Of a stretch of DNA of 64,000 nt, positions 42,473 to 53,949 are shown one piece after another. The notes under the pieces are model-generated. The model worked only from the letters and a program-made list of their open reading frames with translations, made no database searches and was not told the origin of the DNA. Position 1 is the first letter of the stretch. Each line of letters begins with the position of its first letter. Position numbers and translations under genes: made by a program. The DNA is from Symbiodolus clandestinus. Its GTDB lineage: Bacteria; Pseudomonadota; Gammaproteobacteria; Enterobacterales; G038960095. The stretch covers positions 434,001 through 498,000 of the forward strand of contig CP152425.1 of the NCBI GenBank assembly GCA_038960095.1, in the 5' to 3' direction.

Positions 42473-43833
42473 TCACTAATTTCAGTCAAAAAACGCTCTA
42501 AATAGTGAATATCCATGCCCCCTTGTCGAAACTGTGGATCGTTTAACAGCTGTTGGTGAAGCGCACCATTACTCTGAATACCTTCAATAATGAGTTCTGA
42601 TAGCGCATTACGCATGCGCGCCATAGCAGTTTCTCGATTCTCTCCATAGGTAATTAACTTGCCAATCATCGAATCGTAGTGCGATGGAACCGAGTAACCT
42701 GCATAAATATGCGAATCCCAACGTACGCCTAAACCACCCGGTGCATGAAAACGGCTGATCACTCCAGGAGAAGGTAAAAATGTTTTTGGATGTTCAGCGT
42801 TAATTCGGCACTCTAGGGCATGCCCCCGCAGCTGTAGTTGATCCTGTTGAATAGACAGTGGTAGCCCGGCAGCAATCCGTAGCTGCTCTTTTACCAAATC
42901 AATGCCACTAATCATTTCGGTGACAGGATGCTCTACCTGGATCCGGGTATTCATTTCAATAAAATAAAATTTTCCTTCATCATACAAAAACTCAAAGGTA
43001 CCCGCACCTCGATAGCCAATTGCTCGACACGCCTCAACACATTGCTCACCAATGGCTCGCCGCTGAGCAGCCGTGATTCCTAACGCTGGCGCCTCTTCAA
43101 TAACCTTTTGATGGCGACGTTGCATTGAGCAATCACGTTCACCCAGATAGGTGACATCCCCTTGACTATCCGCCAATATTTGAATTTCAATGTGACGAGG
43201 GGTAGCTAAGTATTTCTCTAAGTAGACGCTGCTATTGCCAAAAGCAGCGCTCGCTTCAGCACGGGTGGTTGCAATCGCAGAATTAAGCTCTTGTGGCTGT
43301 TTTACAACTCGCATTCCACGGCCTCCACCTCCCCCCGCTGCTTTGATGAGTACTGGATAGCCAATGGCTTGGGCAATACGACTATTCTGCTGATCATCAT
43401 TCCCTAAAGGCCCCTCAGAACCAGGAACACATGGCATTCCCGCCTGCTTCATGGTTCGAATGGCTGAGACTTTATCACCCATCAAACGTATGGTTTCTGA
43501 TCGCGGTCCAATAAAGATAAAACCTGAACGTTCAACCTGTTCGGCAAAATCGGCATTTTCTGATAAAAAGCCATAGCCAGGGTGAATAGCCATTGCTCCC
43601 GTAACCTCAGCGGCTGCAATAATTGCCGGTCCATTAAGGTAACTCTGCCCAGTAGGCGCTGCACCTATGCAGACTGTTTCATCCGCTAATAGCACCGGTT
43701 TCGATTTACGATCAGCCGTGGAATGCACTGCAACGGTCCGAATACCCATCTCTTTGCAGCTCCGAACGATACGAAGCGCAATTTCACCACGATTGGCAAT
43801 CACTACTTTCGATATTTGATTTGAATCTGACAT
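42469..43833 (-). CDS. accC: Acetyl-CoA carboxylase, biotin carboxylase subunit
   Basis: AccC carboxylates the biotin on AccB with ATP and bicarbonate, the first step of fatty-acid synthesis. The 454-residue ATP-grasp protein shows [15 protein letters not shown], the Gly-rich loop [34 protein letters not shown] and the catalytic [14 protein letters not shown]. It lies three bases after accB and overlaps yhdT by four bases. Confidence 0.98.
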   Translation of the reverse strand: MSDSNQISKVVIANRGEIALRIVRSCKEMGIRTVAVHSTADRKSKPVLLADETVCIGAAPTGQSYLNGPAIIAAAEVTGAMAIHPGYGFLSENADFAEQVERSGFIFIGPRSETIRLMGDKVSAIRTMKQAGMPCVPGSEGPLGNDDQQNSRIAQAIGYPVLIKAAGGGGGRGMRVVKQPQELNSAIATTRAEASAAFGNSSVYLEKYLATPRHIEIQILADSQGDVTYLGERDCSMQRRHQKVIEEAPALGITAAQRRAIGEQCVEACRAIGYRGAGTFEFLYDEGKFYFIEMNTRIQVEHPVTEMISGIDLVKEQLRIAAGLPLSIQQDQLQLRGHALECRINAEHPKTFLPSPGVISRFHAPGGLGVRWDSHIYAGYSVPSHYDSMIGKLITYGENRETAMARMRNALSELIIEGIQSNGALHQQLLNDPQFRQGGMDIHYLERFLTEISE

Positions 43834-43836
43834 GCT

Positions 43837-44304
43837 TCATCCCTCTTGTGGATTGATCACTATCAGTGGCTCATCAAATTCTACTGGACAACCATCTTCA
43901 ATATGGATTGCGGTTACCACACCGGCTTGATCAGCTTCAATTCTATTCATCATTTTCATCGCTTCAACAATACACAGCGGATCACCGACCTTCACTTTTT
44001 GCCCTATTTCAACAAATGGCTTATCGTTAGGATTGGGCCGACGATAGAACATCCCTACCATCGGTGAACGCACCTGATAACCTTTGATATCGTTAGCTAG
44101 CTGGCCAACATCAGAAGCTGGCATTGTGTGGGCTGTGGTCAGTGCCGGTGCCCCCGAAGTTGCAGTGATTACCGGAGACATAGTAGCCGCTACGGGTGTA
44201 TTACGACGAATACAAACTGACTCATCTCCTTCACTGATCTCCAATTCATTAATACCAGACTGCTGAACTAATTCTATTAGTTGCCTGATTTTTTCAATAT
44301 CCAT
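43837..44304 (-). CDS. accB: Acetyl-CoA carboxylase, biotin carboxyl carrier protein
   Basis: AccB carries the biotin that shuttles carboxyl groups between AccC and the transferase. The 155-residue product starts [17 protein letters not shown], with a Pro/Ala/Thr-rich linker and the biotinyl domain containing EAMKMMN; the biotinylated Lys is residue 117. The start at 44304 matches E. coli; the frame extends 20 codons into aroQ. BirA, encoded at 34275, would add the biotin. Confidence 0.96.
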   Translation of the reverse strand: MDIEKIRQLIELVQQSGINELEISEGDESVCIRRNTPVAATMSPVITATSGAPALTTAHTMPASDVGQLANDIKGYQVRSPMVGMFYRRPNPNDKPFVEIGQKVKVGDPLCIVEAMKMMNRIEADQAGVVTAIHIEDGCPVEFDEPLIVINPQEG

Positions 44305-44773
44305 CAGGAGTACCTTTTGTAAGTGAACAACGCTGTAAATAGCTCCAGGCTGCCTGTAAGGCATACTGATAGCCGTCAGCCCCTAAACCACTGATCGTCC
44401 CCACCGCCAACTCTGCAAGATAAGAGTGACGCCGAAAGGCCTCTCGAGCGTAAATATTAGACAGGTGGATTTCAACAAATGGCAGTTTTACTGCTTCGAG
44501 AACATCTCGCAGAGCGATGCTGGTATGAGTAAAGGCAGCTGCATTGATAAGGAGAAAGTCAACTTGATCACGCGCATGCTGCACCGCTTCTACTAACTGA
44601 TGTTCGGCATTATACTGCTGATGCTGCAGTATTACCCCTAAGTCATTAGCCTGTTGCTGCAATCGCGTTACCAGATCTGCTAGACTAACAGTACCATAAT
44701 GTTGCGGGTTGCGCCAACCCAATAAATTAAGGTTGGGCCCATTCAACAGGAGTATGCGCCATGGGTGATTCAT
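44294..44773 (-). CDS. aroQ: 3-dehydroquinate dehydratase, type II
   Basis: AroQ dehydrates 3-dehydroquinate to 3-dehydroshikimate. The 159-residue product shows [20 protein letters not shown] with the catalytic Tyr, [15 protein letters not shown], and the catalytic His in [20 protein letters not shown]. Two changes from the usual pattern are seen, N for E in the LGxREP loop and A for P in INPxAxTHTS; neither is a catalytic residue. The gene overlaps accB by 11 bases, the standard aroQ-accB-accC order. Confidence 0.94.
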   Translation of the reverse strand: MNHPWRILLLNGPNLNLLGWRNPQHYGTVSLADLVTRLQQQANDLGVILQHQQYNAEHQLVEAVQHARDQVDFLLINAAAFTHTSIALRDVLEAVKLPFVEIHLSNIYAREAFRRHSYLAELAVGTISGLGADGYQYALQAAWSYLQRCSLTKGTPDGY

Positions 44774-45035
44774 GGAAACAGCCTTATAAGCAATTAAACC
44801 GGACGAAAATCAAATAGAACACTATAATGTTATTTTCATCTTTTGACTATTATTATGGGATAAATCGCATAAAATCCAGTATTGAGTTATGATGCCGAAA
44901 TCATTACTGCTTCTTTGGCGCTCAAATAAGCGTAAAATCGCTGTCGGTAGCAGCCATTCAGGCCATGCATCCATAGCGACATCATGTCAATAACTTGCTG
45001 ATTTTTAGCATTGAATCCATCAGGATGCACTGTAA

Positions 45036-46082
<1,047 letters not shown>

Positions 46083-46132
46083 CCAGCGATGTTATCTCTC
46101 ATCGGTCCGCTGGTATCTCAGCCTAGGGCCGC

Positions 46133-46981
46133 ATGAAACCACTATTTAGCAGACGCGCCACCTTACAGTTACGCTTACTATGCGCACTGCTAGCATCAGG
46201 CGGGCTAATGATCATGGATCGCTACTTAGCTAAATTTTCTTTAGTACATTACTATCTGACCTCTGCCACAGCGCCTTTTTACTATATTGCTAATCAACCA
46301 TGGTGCTGGTTAACCGACATAACAGACTTTTGCAAAACCCAGCAGCAATTGCATTCTGAAAACCGGGTTTTGCAGCAAACATTACTGCTCCAGCAAAGCG
46401 AATTGTTACTGCTCAAGCAATTAAAGGAGGAGAATCATCGCCTGCACCAGCTGTTAAATAGTACCGCTGAGTTGCCACAAAAGAGAGTAATTGCTCATTT
46501 ATTAGTGACACAGCTCAATGTGCAAAACCAGCAGCTGGTTTTAGATAAAGGCAGCAGAGAAGGGGTTTATTTAGGACAACCGGTAATCAATGGGCAAGGC
46601 GTGGTTGGCCAGGTGGTCGCCGTCAATTATAGTAGCTGCCAAGTTCTACTGATTAGCGATCCCTCTCATGCAATTCCTGTTCGTATTGTGCGCAACCACC
46701 GCCAAACCATTGCACGAGGTGGCGGTGAATTATCGCAGCTACAGCTTGATCTGTTACCCCTAGCAGCTGATATCCAACCCGGCGATGAGTTGGTTACTTC
46801 TGGGTTAGATGGTCATTTTCCAGAAGGCTATCCGGTAGCCACCATCAACCAGGTAATGACTGATCCACAGCAGGCGAAACTTCGAGTTAAAGCACAAACA
46901 GCGGTAGCCATGGAGCAGCTTCATTCAGTACTCCTGCTGTGGCCAAAGAGTTTTTCCGATGCTCCCAGTACCAATCACTGA
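46133..46981 (+). CDS. mreC: Rod-shape-determining protein MreC
   Basis: MreC is an inner-membrane protein with a periplasmic domain that connects MreB to the elongation enzymes. The 282-residue product has one membrane helix (about residues 12-29), a coiled coil (about 65-110, rich in Leu and Gln) and a beta-rich periplasmic domain with QLVLDKGSREGVYLGQPVI, GVVGQVVAV and DELVTSGLDGHFPEGYPVA. It lies 50 bases after mreB. Confidence 0.96.
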   Translation: MKPLFSRRATLQLRLLCALLASGGLMIMDRYLAKFSLVHYYLTSATAPFYYIANQPWCWLTDITDFCKTQQQLHSENRVLQQTLLLQQSELLLLKQLKEENHRLHQLLNSTAELPQKRVIAHLLVTQLNVQNQQLVLDKGSREGVYLGQPVINGQGVVGQVVAVNYSSCQVLLISDPSHAIPVRIVRNHRQTIARGGGELSQLQLDLLPLAADIQPGDELVTSGLDGHFPEGYPVATINQVMTDPQQAKLRVKAQTAVAMEQLHSVLLLWPKSFSDAPSTNH

Positions 46982-46995
46982 GGCAAGGCTCTTAA

Positions 46996-47487
46996 ATGGC
47001 TAACTCCGGTATCACTGTCAATGAGATGCTAAGAATTGTATTAACATTAGCGCTGGCTTTAGTTCTACAGGTATCCCCTTGGCCTGCGCCATTGGCAATA
47101 GTCCGCGACGCCTGGGTACCTTTAGTATTGATCTACTGGGTCCTAGCAATGTCAGATCAGATCAATATTGGCACTGGATTTACCCTCGGCTTACTCTGGG
47201 ATGCTCAGTTAAACGGCATTCTAGGTACCCGAGCATTGGCGCTGTCTTTATTAGCTTATGGTGTAGCCAGCAGCGCCTCTCAGTGGCGAACGCTACCATT
47301 GATACAGCAGACAGCATTCTTTACTTTATCAATGGTTGCCCTCCATGGAGTTATTTTAGGCATTGAAAGCTTCATGCTATCCACTGGATTCCGGGCCAGT
47401 TTGTTATGGAATCATGCTTTTGATGGATTATTATGGTTAGGCTTTTCACTGCTCATTGGTCGATTATCGCCGAAGAAACTGCGATAG
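46996..47487 (+). CDS. mreD: Rod-shape-determining protein MreD
   Basis: MreD is a small polytopic inner-membrane protein of the elongation complex. The 163-residue product has about five hydrophobic segments and shows WVPLVLIYWVLAMSDQINIGTGF, followed by GLLWDAQLNGILGTRALALSL, typical of the family. It follows mreC by 14 bases. The usual next gene maf/rng is replaced by IS remnants. Confidence 0.93.
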   Translation: MANSGITVNEMLRIVLTLALALVLQVSPWPAPLAIVRDAWVPLVLIYWVLAMSDQINIGTGFTLGLLWDAQLNGILGTRALALSLLAYGVASSASQWRTLPLIQQTAFFTLSMVALHGVILGIESFMLSTGFRASLLWNHAFDGLLWLGFSLLIGRLSPKKLR

Positions 47488-47503
47488 CTCCGAGAACCGC
47501 TCG

Positions 47504-47683
47504 CTAACCTTTTTTGATGAATCCGGTCTCATCTAAAATTAATATCGCCTTATTAGAGCCTAAATGCTCTATAACCCATTGTTGCAGTATATTTCGTGCT
47601 TCATTAACATCCCAGCGTGCTCTGGCTAGTAAATGCTGAACCCCATCCGGAGAAGTGTCTCCAAGCCATTCGTCTAGCCGCAT
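47504..47683 (-). pseudogene. IS701-family transposase fragment
   Basis: A 59-codon frame reads MRLDEWLGDTSPDGVQHLLA, continues with RARWDVNEARNILQQWVIEH and LDETGFIKKG, then stops. This is the N-terminal catalytic stretch of IS701-type transposases (DETGF holds the first catalytic Asp), cut off on both sides. It lies just after mreD and next to the IS5 element, so the site has taken repeated insertions. Confidence 0.7.
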
Positions 47684-47748
47684 AAACTAATCATTCATTC
47701 ACATGACATCCCGGGCATTACACTCGATTATTAAGTTCGGCTGCAGTA

Positions 47749-48516
47749 CTAGGGCCCGTTGAGGTTTCCCATGGGCAACCATAGATAACTACAAGCCATG
47801 GCCAACATAATTTGATAATTGCGCTTCGATTTGTCATACCGAGTGGCAATGGATCTAAAATGCTTTAACCTAGCAAAGGCATTTTCTACCAAGTGCCGTA
47901 TTTTATAGAGGTGGCGATCGAGCATGGCATTCCCGATGACGGAGTTTTTTTTCCTTGGTATATTTGGGATAGCGCCTTTATTAAGGAGTTGTTAGCGTAT
48001 TTCCTCACTATCATAACCCTTGTCAGCGATCAGTACCATAGGCACTGGTAGAGATTCAATCAGTGCTGGGGCTTTTGAAGCATCGTGAACTTGTCCACCG
48101 GTGATTTTAGAAGAAACCGGTAAGTCAAAACTATCTACGGCAAGGTGAACTTTACTTATGACCTGAACAGCTGATGCCGATGGCCTCACAATTCTTTCCA
48201 GCAGCCCCAGCACTGTGTTGGTGAGCTTTGATATAGCTTCCATCTATGAATAGCCATTCTAAACCAGGATCTCATACCACCGCTTTAAAAATACTGAGCC
48301 ACTTGCTAGTCATCGACCAGTCATTAAATTTCTTGTAGATGGAGCTCCACTTGCCAAATTGTTTCGGCAAATTACGCCAAGGACATCTTACACGCATTCG
48401 ATAGAACATTCCCTCAACTTCTAATTGAAGATCAGGCGTGATGTCATAATTCCTTCTTGGAGCATGATCGCTTTTAGCTTCGACCACTGCTCATCATTGA
48501 GCATTAAGTGGGGCAT
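47749..48516 (-). pseudogene. IS5/IS427-type transposase, multiply broken
   Basis: From the ATG at 48516 the product starts MPHLMLNDEQWSKLKAIMLQ, shifts frame near 48440, continues with CPWRNLPKQFGKWSSIYKKF, meets a TGA after FKAVV (48272), continues DPGLEWLFIDGSYIKAHQHS, shifts frame again and continues with KVHLAVDSFDLPVSSKITGG and IADKGYDSEEIR. After another stop, the YKIRHLVENAFARLKHFRSI end is readable down to a TAG at 47749. At least two frameshifts and two stops are present. Confidence 0.85.
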
Positions 48517-48608
48517 TGAAAACTCGTTCTATTGCAGGGTTGAGAACCGCAATATTACGGGTTTCCTCCTTAATTTCAATCGGTTACTGCCAAACCTCAA
48601 TGAGCCCT
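47751..48608 (-). mobile_element. IS5-family (IS427-like) element with decayed transposase
   Basis: The ends AGGGCCCGTTGAGGTTTCCC at 47751 and, on the other strand, AGGGCTCATTGAGGTTTGGC ending at 48608 form imperfect inverted repeats around about 858 bp. CTA borders the element at each side, agreeing with a short TA-type target duplication. The right end is fused in frame with lrp. The transposase inside is broken, so the copy is dead. Confidence 0.82.
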
Positions 48609-49097
48609 AATAATCAAACGCTGTGTTTGCTTTACCTCCTCCACTACCACATAAGTCCGAGAGACATGAACACCGGGAAGACGTAGTAGCGTCTCCCCTA
48701 ATAGTTTGCGGTAGGCGACCATATCTGAAATTCGCGTTTTTAATAGATAGTCGAAATCCCCTGAAACTAAGTGGCATTCTTGAATTTCCTCTAAGTTTTG
48801 CACTACTCGATTAAATTGATCAAACACATTTTCTACACTGTGGTTTAAGGTAATCTTAACAAACACCAGCAGCGCTGAGTTCAATAGCTGCGGGTTGAGC
48901 AGGGCAACATAACCTTGGATATATGCCTGTTTCTCTAACCGCCTTACCCGTTCCAAACAAGGAGTCGGTGACAACCCAACCCTTTTAGAGAGCTCAACGT
49001 TAGAGATCCTACCATCCCTTTGCAACTCATTAAGAATGTTGCGATCAATCCTATCCAGTGCCTTAGGTTGGCCTTTTTGACGTTCGACTGCTTTCAC
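48597..49097 (-). CDS. lrp: Leucine-responsive regulatory protein; last codons supplied by IS5 end
   Basis: Lrp is a global regulator of amino-acid metabolism that senses leucine. The 166-residue product is very close to E. coli Lrp, with DRIDRNILNELQRDGRISNV, the helix-turn-helix NVELSKRVGLSPTPCLERVRRL in outline and the RAM domain GDFDYLLKTR, MVAYRKLLGETLLRLPGV. It ends QRLIIRAH: the codons for RAH and the TGA lie in the inverted repeat of the IS5 element at 48597-48608. The core is intact, so it is probably functional. Confidence 0.94.
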   Translation of the reverse strand: MKAVERQKGQPKALDRIDRNILNELQRDGRISNVELSKRVGLSPTPCLERVRRLEKQAYIQGYVALLNPQLLNSALLVFVKITLNHSVENVFDQFNRVVQNLEEIQECHLVSGDFDYLLKTRISDMVAYRKLLGETLLRLPGVHVSRTYVVVEEVKQTQRLIIRAH

Positions 49098-49442
49098 CTG
49101 CGCAACAGCTCCTATACTGTTTATTTGTTTTTAATGAACAATTAAAACTGATTTCCTACAAAAAAAGGATAAACATCAGCTTACTATTACATTTTTGCTT
49201 ATACCATAATGAATATAGCAGATGAATAACATAATTCTAATGTTGTTTTTAAGATCAAAGTTAAACTCTCTGTGAGCGAAGATTTCCCGTACCTGAGATC
49301 ATTGTAATTGGTTACAATAATCTATAAAGAGAGCGTTATCTAACTACCCGATGCGTGGCAGGTGATTCTTCTCATACATGCACAACCCTAAAAGGGCTAC
49401 CACCATGATTTGGCCAGTGCCCAATGAAATAAGAGACTAACC
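49098..49442. other. 345-base gap between lrp and prfC
   Basis: This divergent interval should carry the promoters of lrp and prfC. It is AT-rich on the lrp side. A short palindrome, ATTGTAA-TTGG-TTACAAT near 49302-49319, lies upstream of TATAAA and could be a promoter or operator element. No gene or RNA is recognised. Confidence 0.4.
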
Positions 49443-51032
49443 ATGTTTGACAAGGCAGCTTGCCATGAGTTACAGAGAAGACGGACCTTTGCCATTATTT
49501 CGCATCCTGATGCGGGAAAAACCACATTAACTGAAAAAATTTTATTATTCGGAAAAGCTTTGCAGAGTGCCGGAACCGTCAAAGGGCGAGGCTCCGATCA
49601 GTACGCTAAATCTGATTGGATGGAAATGGAGAAGCAACGAGGGATATCCATTACGACTTCGGTTATGCAGTTTCCTTACCAAGCTTGCCTATTTAATCTG
49701 TTGGATACTCCCGGCCATGAGGACTTTTCTGAGGATACCTATCGTACTCTAACCGCGGTTGATAGCTGTTTGATGGTGATCGATGCCGCTAAAGGGATTG
49801 AAGCCCGTACCATTAAGCTGATGGGGGTTGCCAGGCTTCGCACCACTCCCATTCTGACTTTTATCAATAAATTAGATCGCGATGCGCGCGATCCAATGCA
49901 TTTGTTAGATGAAATTGAGCAAGTATTATCAATCGCTTGCGCCCCTATTACCTGGCCAATTGGCTGTGGCAAAGTATTTAAAGGCATTTATCACCTCTAC
50001 CAGGATCGGATATATCTCTATCGAACCGGACAAGGGCACAAGATTCCAGTTGAGCAGGTTATCGAAGGTTTAGAGAATCCCGCTGTCGATCAAATTTTAG
50101 GCTGTGATCTTGCCGTGCAGTTGCGTGAAGAGCTGCAGTTACTGCGAGGCGCTGCTCCTCCTTTTGACCCGTCACTGTTTTTGCAAGGAACCTTGACGCC
50201 GGTATTTTTTGGTACTGCACTGGGTAATTTTGGGGTCAATCATTTGTTAGATTATGTCGCTAATTACGCGCCGACACCGGCAACACGGCCAACACTCTCT
50301 CGAATTGTTGCCGCAAAAGAACCTCAATTTTCTGGGTTTGTTTTTAAAATCCAAGCGAACATGGATCCCAAACATCGCGATCGTATTGCCTTTTTACGAG
50401 TAGTCTCCGGACGCTATCAAAAAGGTATGCGGTTAACTCAAGTCCGTTTAGGGAAGAGTCTGGTGATTAATGATGCTCTGACCTTTATGGCAGGTGACCG
50501 AACGCAGGTTGAGCAAGCCTACCCGGGGGATATTATTGGGCTACATAACCATGGGACTATCTGTATTGGTGATACCTTTACTGAAGGAGAATCATTAAAA
50601 TTCATCGGCATACCCAATTTTTCCCCGGAGCTATTTCGGCGTATCCGTTTACAAGATCCTCTCAAACAAAAGCAATTATTGAAAGGTTTGTTACAGCTCT
50701 CCGAAGAGGGGGCTGTACAGGTTTTTCGCCCAATGACCAGCCATGAATTAATTGTCGGTGCCATCGGGCCGCTACAGTTTGAAGTGGTCGTCACCCGCTT
50801 ACGTAATGAATATCAAGTTGAAGCCAGTTATGAGCCGGTAAAAGTAACCACCGCGCGTTGGATATCTGCTGAGAATGAGCAACTGCTTCGTGAGTTGATG
50901 CAGCGCTATGAGCAAAATTTAGCACGCGATGGCGGCAACCGCCTTGTTTATCTTGCTCCTAACTTAGTTAACTTAAATTTAGCCCAGGAGCGCCACCCCA
51001 AAGTCATTTTCCACAATACCTGTGAACAATGA
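49443..51032 (+). CDS. prfC: Peptide chain release factor 3
   Basis: RF3 is a GTPase that recycles RF1 and RF2 after peptide release. The 529-residue product has the same length as E. coli RF3. It shows the P-loop [13 protein letters not shown], the [14 protein letters not shown] switch region, [17 protein letters not shown] and [13 protein letters not shown], then the translation-factor beta-barrel and C-terminal domains. No lesion is present. Confidence 0.97.
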   Translation: MFDKAACHELQRRRTFAIISHPDAGKTTLTEKILLFGKALQSAGTVKGRGSDQYAKSDWMEMEKQRGISITTSVMQFPYQACLFNLLDTPGHEDFSEDTYRTLTAVDSCLMVIDAAKGIEARTIKLMGVARLRTTPILTFINKLDRDARDPMHLLDEIEQVLSIACAPITWPIGCGKVFKGIYHLYQDRIYLYRTGQGHKIPVEQVIEGLENPAVDQILGCDLAVQLREELQLLRGAAPPFDPSLFLQGTLTPVFFGTALGNFGVNHLLDYVANYAPTPATRPTLSRIVAAKEPQFSGFVFKIQANMDPKHRDRIAFLRVVSGRYQKGMRLTQVRLGKSLVINDALTFMAGDRTQVEQAYPGDIIGLHNHGTICIGDTFTEGESLKFIGIPNFSPELFRRIRLQDPLKQKQLLKGLLQLSEEGAVQVFRPMTSHELIVGAIGPLQFEVVVTRLRNEYQVEASYEPVKVTTARWISAENEQLLRELMQRYEQNLARDGGNRLVYLAPNLVNLNLAQERHPKVIFHNTCEQ

Positions 51033-51034
51033 CG

Positions 51035-52099
51035 CTACTCACCTTGATGGGGTGAAGCTACGGTCAGTGAGAAATAACCTACCTGTTGCTCAGAGGCTTG
51101 CAAGCTGGCTTGAGTATAAAGCGGCAGTGGAGTTTTGATATAGCTATGCCCGATGCCAGCGACGCTAAATACTGGCACAGCAACCTGCTGGGCAAAACGT
51201 TGCTTAACTTGGGTCAATAGCTTGGCTGATTCAGTACTAATAAACTCCCCAAAAATAACGGCCTTTACCTCATCGATTACCTTGGCTTGGCGCAAATGAT
51301 CCAATCGACGTTCCAAATCAACGGCAGAAAGGCCAATATCCTCAAGGAAGAGAAAGTTATTTCGGGCATCAATTTGCCAACAAGTCCCTAAACTGATCTC
51401 AACTAAGGTTAGATTACCACCAACGACCATACCGGTTAATGGAGCCATTGGTTGATCAGCTTTCAAATTAATTGATGTCAGATGCGGAATGGTCCTCGAT
51501 GAGGGTTGCTGGGTGATAAGTTCGGTCAATTGTGCTACAGAATGTGGTGATACCTTCTGATTAACGATCTCTGACAGCATCGCTGCCTGTAATGCTGGCC
51601 AACCATACTGTTGGTACAAATAGAGCTGTAGAGCGGTAATATCGCTATAGCCGATGATGGTTTTCTTAGGGCCACATTTTATTTGTGCTTTAACTGCTTC
51701 TGGTAATCGTTCTAAATAGGGAATTAAACGCGCAGAGCCATACCCACCCCGCATGGCCCAAAGCCAAGTTCCCTCACCCGTTAGGGCTTTGATCAGAGCT
51801 TGTGCTCGTGCCTCATCATTATTAGCATAAAATAGATCCGTTCCATAAATTTCCTTTGGAAAGTAGGCATGCCAGTTTAACCGTTGGTTAATGTAAGCAG
51901 TTGCCGCAGCCAGCTCCCAAGTAGGCGTTTTAGAGGCGGGTGCTATCACCTGAACAACCGGTTGATGCGCAGTGACTGCAGCCAATAGCCGACTTTGATC
52001 AGTGAGTAGAATATGAACGATACCGACTAGGCTGAGACAGAAGTTTTTATATCGCTTGTTCAATCCAGTACAGCTCCCTTTTATTTCGGAATCCCTCAC
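51035..52099 (-). CDS. ldcA: Muramoyltetrapeptide carboxypeptidase (S66 family)
   Basis: LdcA removes the terminal D-Ala from tetrapeptides during peptidoglycan recycling. The 354-residue product carries the S66 layout: GTWLWAMRGGYGSARLIPYL, the nucleophilic Ser in IIGYSDITALQLYL, the Glu in FLFLEDIGL and the His in GIGHSYIK. It starts with GTG at 52099; no in-frame ATG precedes the domain. Residues about 18-34 are hydrophobic and could be a signal or anchor, unlike the cytoplasmic E. coli enzyme. It converges on prfC with a gap of two bases. Confidence 0.88.
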   Translation of the reverse strand: MRDSEIKGSCTGLNKRYKNFCLSLVGIVHILLTDQSRLLAAVTAHQPVVQVIAPASKTPTWELAAATAYINQRLNWHAYFPKEIYGTDLFYANNDEARAQALIKALTGEGTWLWAMRGGYGSARLIPYLERLPEAVKAQIKCGPKKTIIGYSDITALQLYLYQQYGWPALQAAMLSEIVNQKVSPHSVAQLTELITQQPSSRTIPHLTSINLKADQPMAPLTGMVVGGNLTLVEISLGTCWQIDARNNFLFLEDIGLSAVDLERRLDHLRQAKVIDEVKAVIFGEFISTESAKLLTQVKQRFAQQVAVPVFSVAGIGHSYIKTPLPLYTQASLQASEQQVGYFSLTVASPHQGE

Positions 52100-52168
52100 T
52101 ATACATTAATGGGATGATTTGGTTGGAAATATTAGCTTGACGCCCCTATTCATTGCTGCAGTTCGCAA

Positions 52169-52936
52169 TTAGTCCTGTAACCCTTTACCCCGTTCTAATA
52201 GCAGCCATACCCAGCCAGTAAGTAGCATGGCCAATGAGATCTGTACAGCAAAGCAGTGACTAATCGGTATATCACTGATCCCTAAGCAACCATAGCGGAC
52301 GGCGTTGACCATATACACAATAGGGTTAAATTGTGACAAGGTTTGCCAAAAGGGCGGTAAGCGGGATAGTGAATAAAAAATCCCACCTAAGTAGGTCAGT
52401 GGTGTTAACAGTAATGTTGGGACAATGTTGATATTATCAAAGCTATTGGCATAGATACCATTAATCAGTCCAGCCAGCGAACCAATCAGCGCCGTTAATA
52501 GTAAAGTGGCAAATGTTACCCAACCAGAGTGTAGCTGCCAAGGTTCAAAAACACAGGATAGTAAAGCGACTAACAGCGCAATCGCCAACCCACGGGCTAT
52601 ACCACCGCTGACATAGCCCAGAATAATAATTGGGTTGGGCACCGGGGCTACCAACAACTCCTCAATCGAGCGATTAAACTTCGCACTGTAAAAAGAGGCA
52701 GAAACATTGCCGTAAGCATTGGTAATCACCGACATCATCATTAACCCAGGAATAATAAACTGCAGATAATTAAAGCCTTGACTGCTCGGTAATTGTGAAC
52801 CAATAAATCGCCCAAAAATAATAAAATAAAGACTCTGATTCACCAAAGCGGGTACTAAAGTTTGCATCCAAATTCGAGTAAACCGAATGATCTCTTTGCG
52901 TAAAATAGTCTGAAAAGCTATCCAGTAAGCCATCAT
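52169..52936 (-). CDS. yadH: ABC-2 type transporter permease, YadH
   Basis: The 255-residue membrane protein has six predicted helices and the ABC-2 signatures: PALVNQSLYFIIFGRFIGSQ, FSRSIEELLVAP-like FNRSIEELLVAPVPN and the C-terminal block LTPLTYLGGIFYSL. Length and neighbourhood match E. coli YadH. The substrate is unknown. It overlaps yadG by four bases and forms a transporter with it. Confidence 0.9.
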   Translation of the reverse strand: MMAYWIAFQTILRKEIIRFTRIWMQTLVPALVNQSLYFIIFGRFIGSQLPSSQGFNYLQFIIPGLMMMSVITNAYGNVSASFYSAKFNRSIEELLVAPVPNPIIILGYVSGGIARGLAIALLVALLSCVFEPWQLHSGWVTFATLLLTALIGSLAGLINGIYANSFDNINIVPTLLLTPLTYLGGIFYSLSRLPPFWQTLSQFNPIVYMVNAVRYGCLGISDIPISHCFAVQISLAMLLTGWVWLLLERGKGLQD

Positions 52937-53862
52937 GCGTCGCTCTCCCTAGGCGTTACCTGTTCAAAACGCTTTAATAATAGCTGTTCCAGGCGATTAC
53001 TTTGGTTACGTAAACTGTTAACCTGAATTTGCTGCTGCTGCAACTGCTGAAATAGTTGATTTAGTCCCTGGGAACGAGCAACCGTTACCTCTAAGGTCAC
53101 TGGGTTACACCAGCGATATTGATAGCCCTCCAGAACAATCGGCTGAGATACCGGGACCACATCCAATACAAAAATTTCACTGTTAAGTTGGGATAGTAGC
53201 TGCTGCAAGGTGCAAGGTTCTGTAATCTGACCCTGCTGCATAATCGCTAAGTGTCGACTGAGCTGCTCAGCTTCTTCCAAATAGTGAGTGGTTAATATGA
53301 TGGTGGTGCCATCAGCATTGAGCTCTCTTAAAAATTGCCACATCAATCGTCGCTGTTCAATATCGACTCCTGCCGTTGGTTCATCCAAGGCCAGTAGCTT
53401 CGGGCGGTGTATCAGTGCCCTGGCAATCATCAGGCGGCGCTTCATACCTCCGGAAAGGGTGCGAGCTGCTTGATGACGTTTGTCCCACAGCTGTAAGCGC
53501 ATCAAGATCTCATTGGCACGTTGACTGGCTTCGCTGTAAGGCAGTCCATAATAGCCGGCCTGATTGACGACAATTTGTTCCACCGTTTCAAAGATGTGAA
53601 AATTAAACTCTTGAGGGACTATCCCTAATTGTCGTTTAACCGCCATCCGATCGTGATCTTGATCGATCCCAAAGACACAAACTTTGCCGCTACTTTTACT
53701 GACCAATGAATTAATAATGCCAATCACCGTTGATTTCCCAGCACCATTCGGCCCCAGCAGCGCAAAAAAATCACCTTGAGTGACTTGCAGATTAACATCC
53801 TGCAGAGCAGTAACCCCGTTAGCATAGACCTTGTTAAGGTTTTGCAATTGTAATGCAAGCAT
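52933..53862 (-). CDS. yadG: ABC transporter ATP-binding protein, YadG
   Basis: The 309-residue ATPase shows Walker A GPNGAGKST, signature LSGGMKRR, Walker B LLALDEPTAGVD and the H-loop TTHYLEEAE, followed by the C-terminal extension found in YadG. It pairs with yadH, which overlaps its end. In E. coli yadGH lies near hpt and can; here hpt is upstream at 88 bases and can is missing. Confidence 0.92.
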   Translation of the reverse strand: MLALQLQNLNKVYANGVTALQDVNLQVTQGDFFALLGPNGAGKSTVIGIINSLVSKSSGKVCVFGIDQDHDRMAVKRQLGIVPQEFNFHIFETVEQIVVNQAGYYGLPYSEASQRANEILMRLQLWDKRHQAARTLSGGMKRRLMIARALIHRPKLLALDEPTAGVDIEQRRLMWQFLRELNADGTTIILTTHYLEEAEQLSRHLAIMQQGQITEPCTLQQLLSQLNSEIFVLDVVPVSQPIVLEGYQYRWCNPVTLEVTVARSQGLNQLFQQLQQQQIQVNSLRNQSNRLEQLLLKRFEQVTPRESDA

Positions 53863-53949
53863 CTACTCTCCTTTTCGATCGCAGCTAACAGACACCGAGG
53901 GACATCCGTCCATTCACCTCAGCACAAAGTGAGGCCAATGAATCTACCG

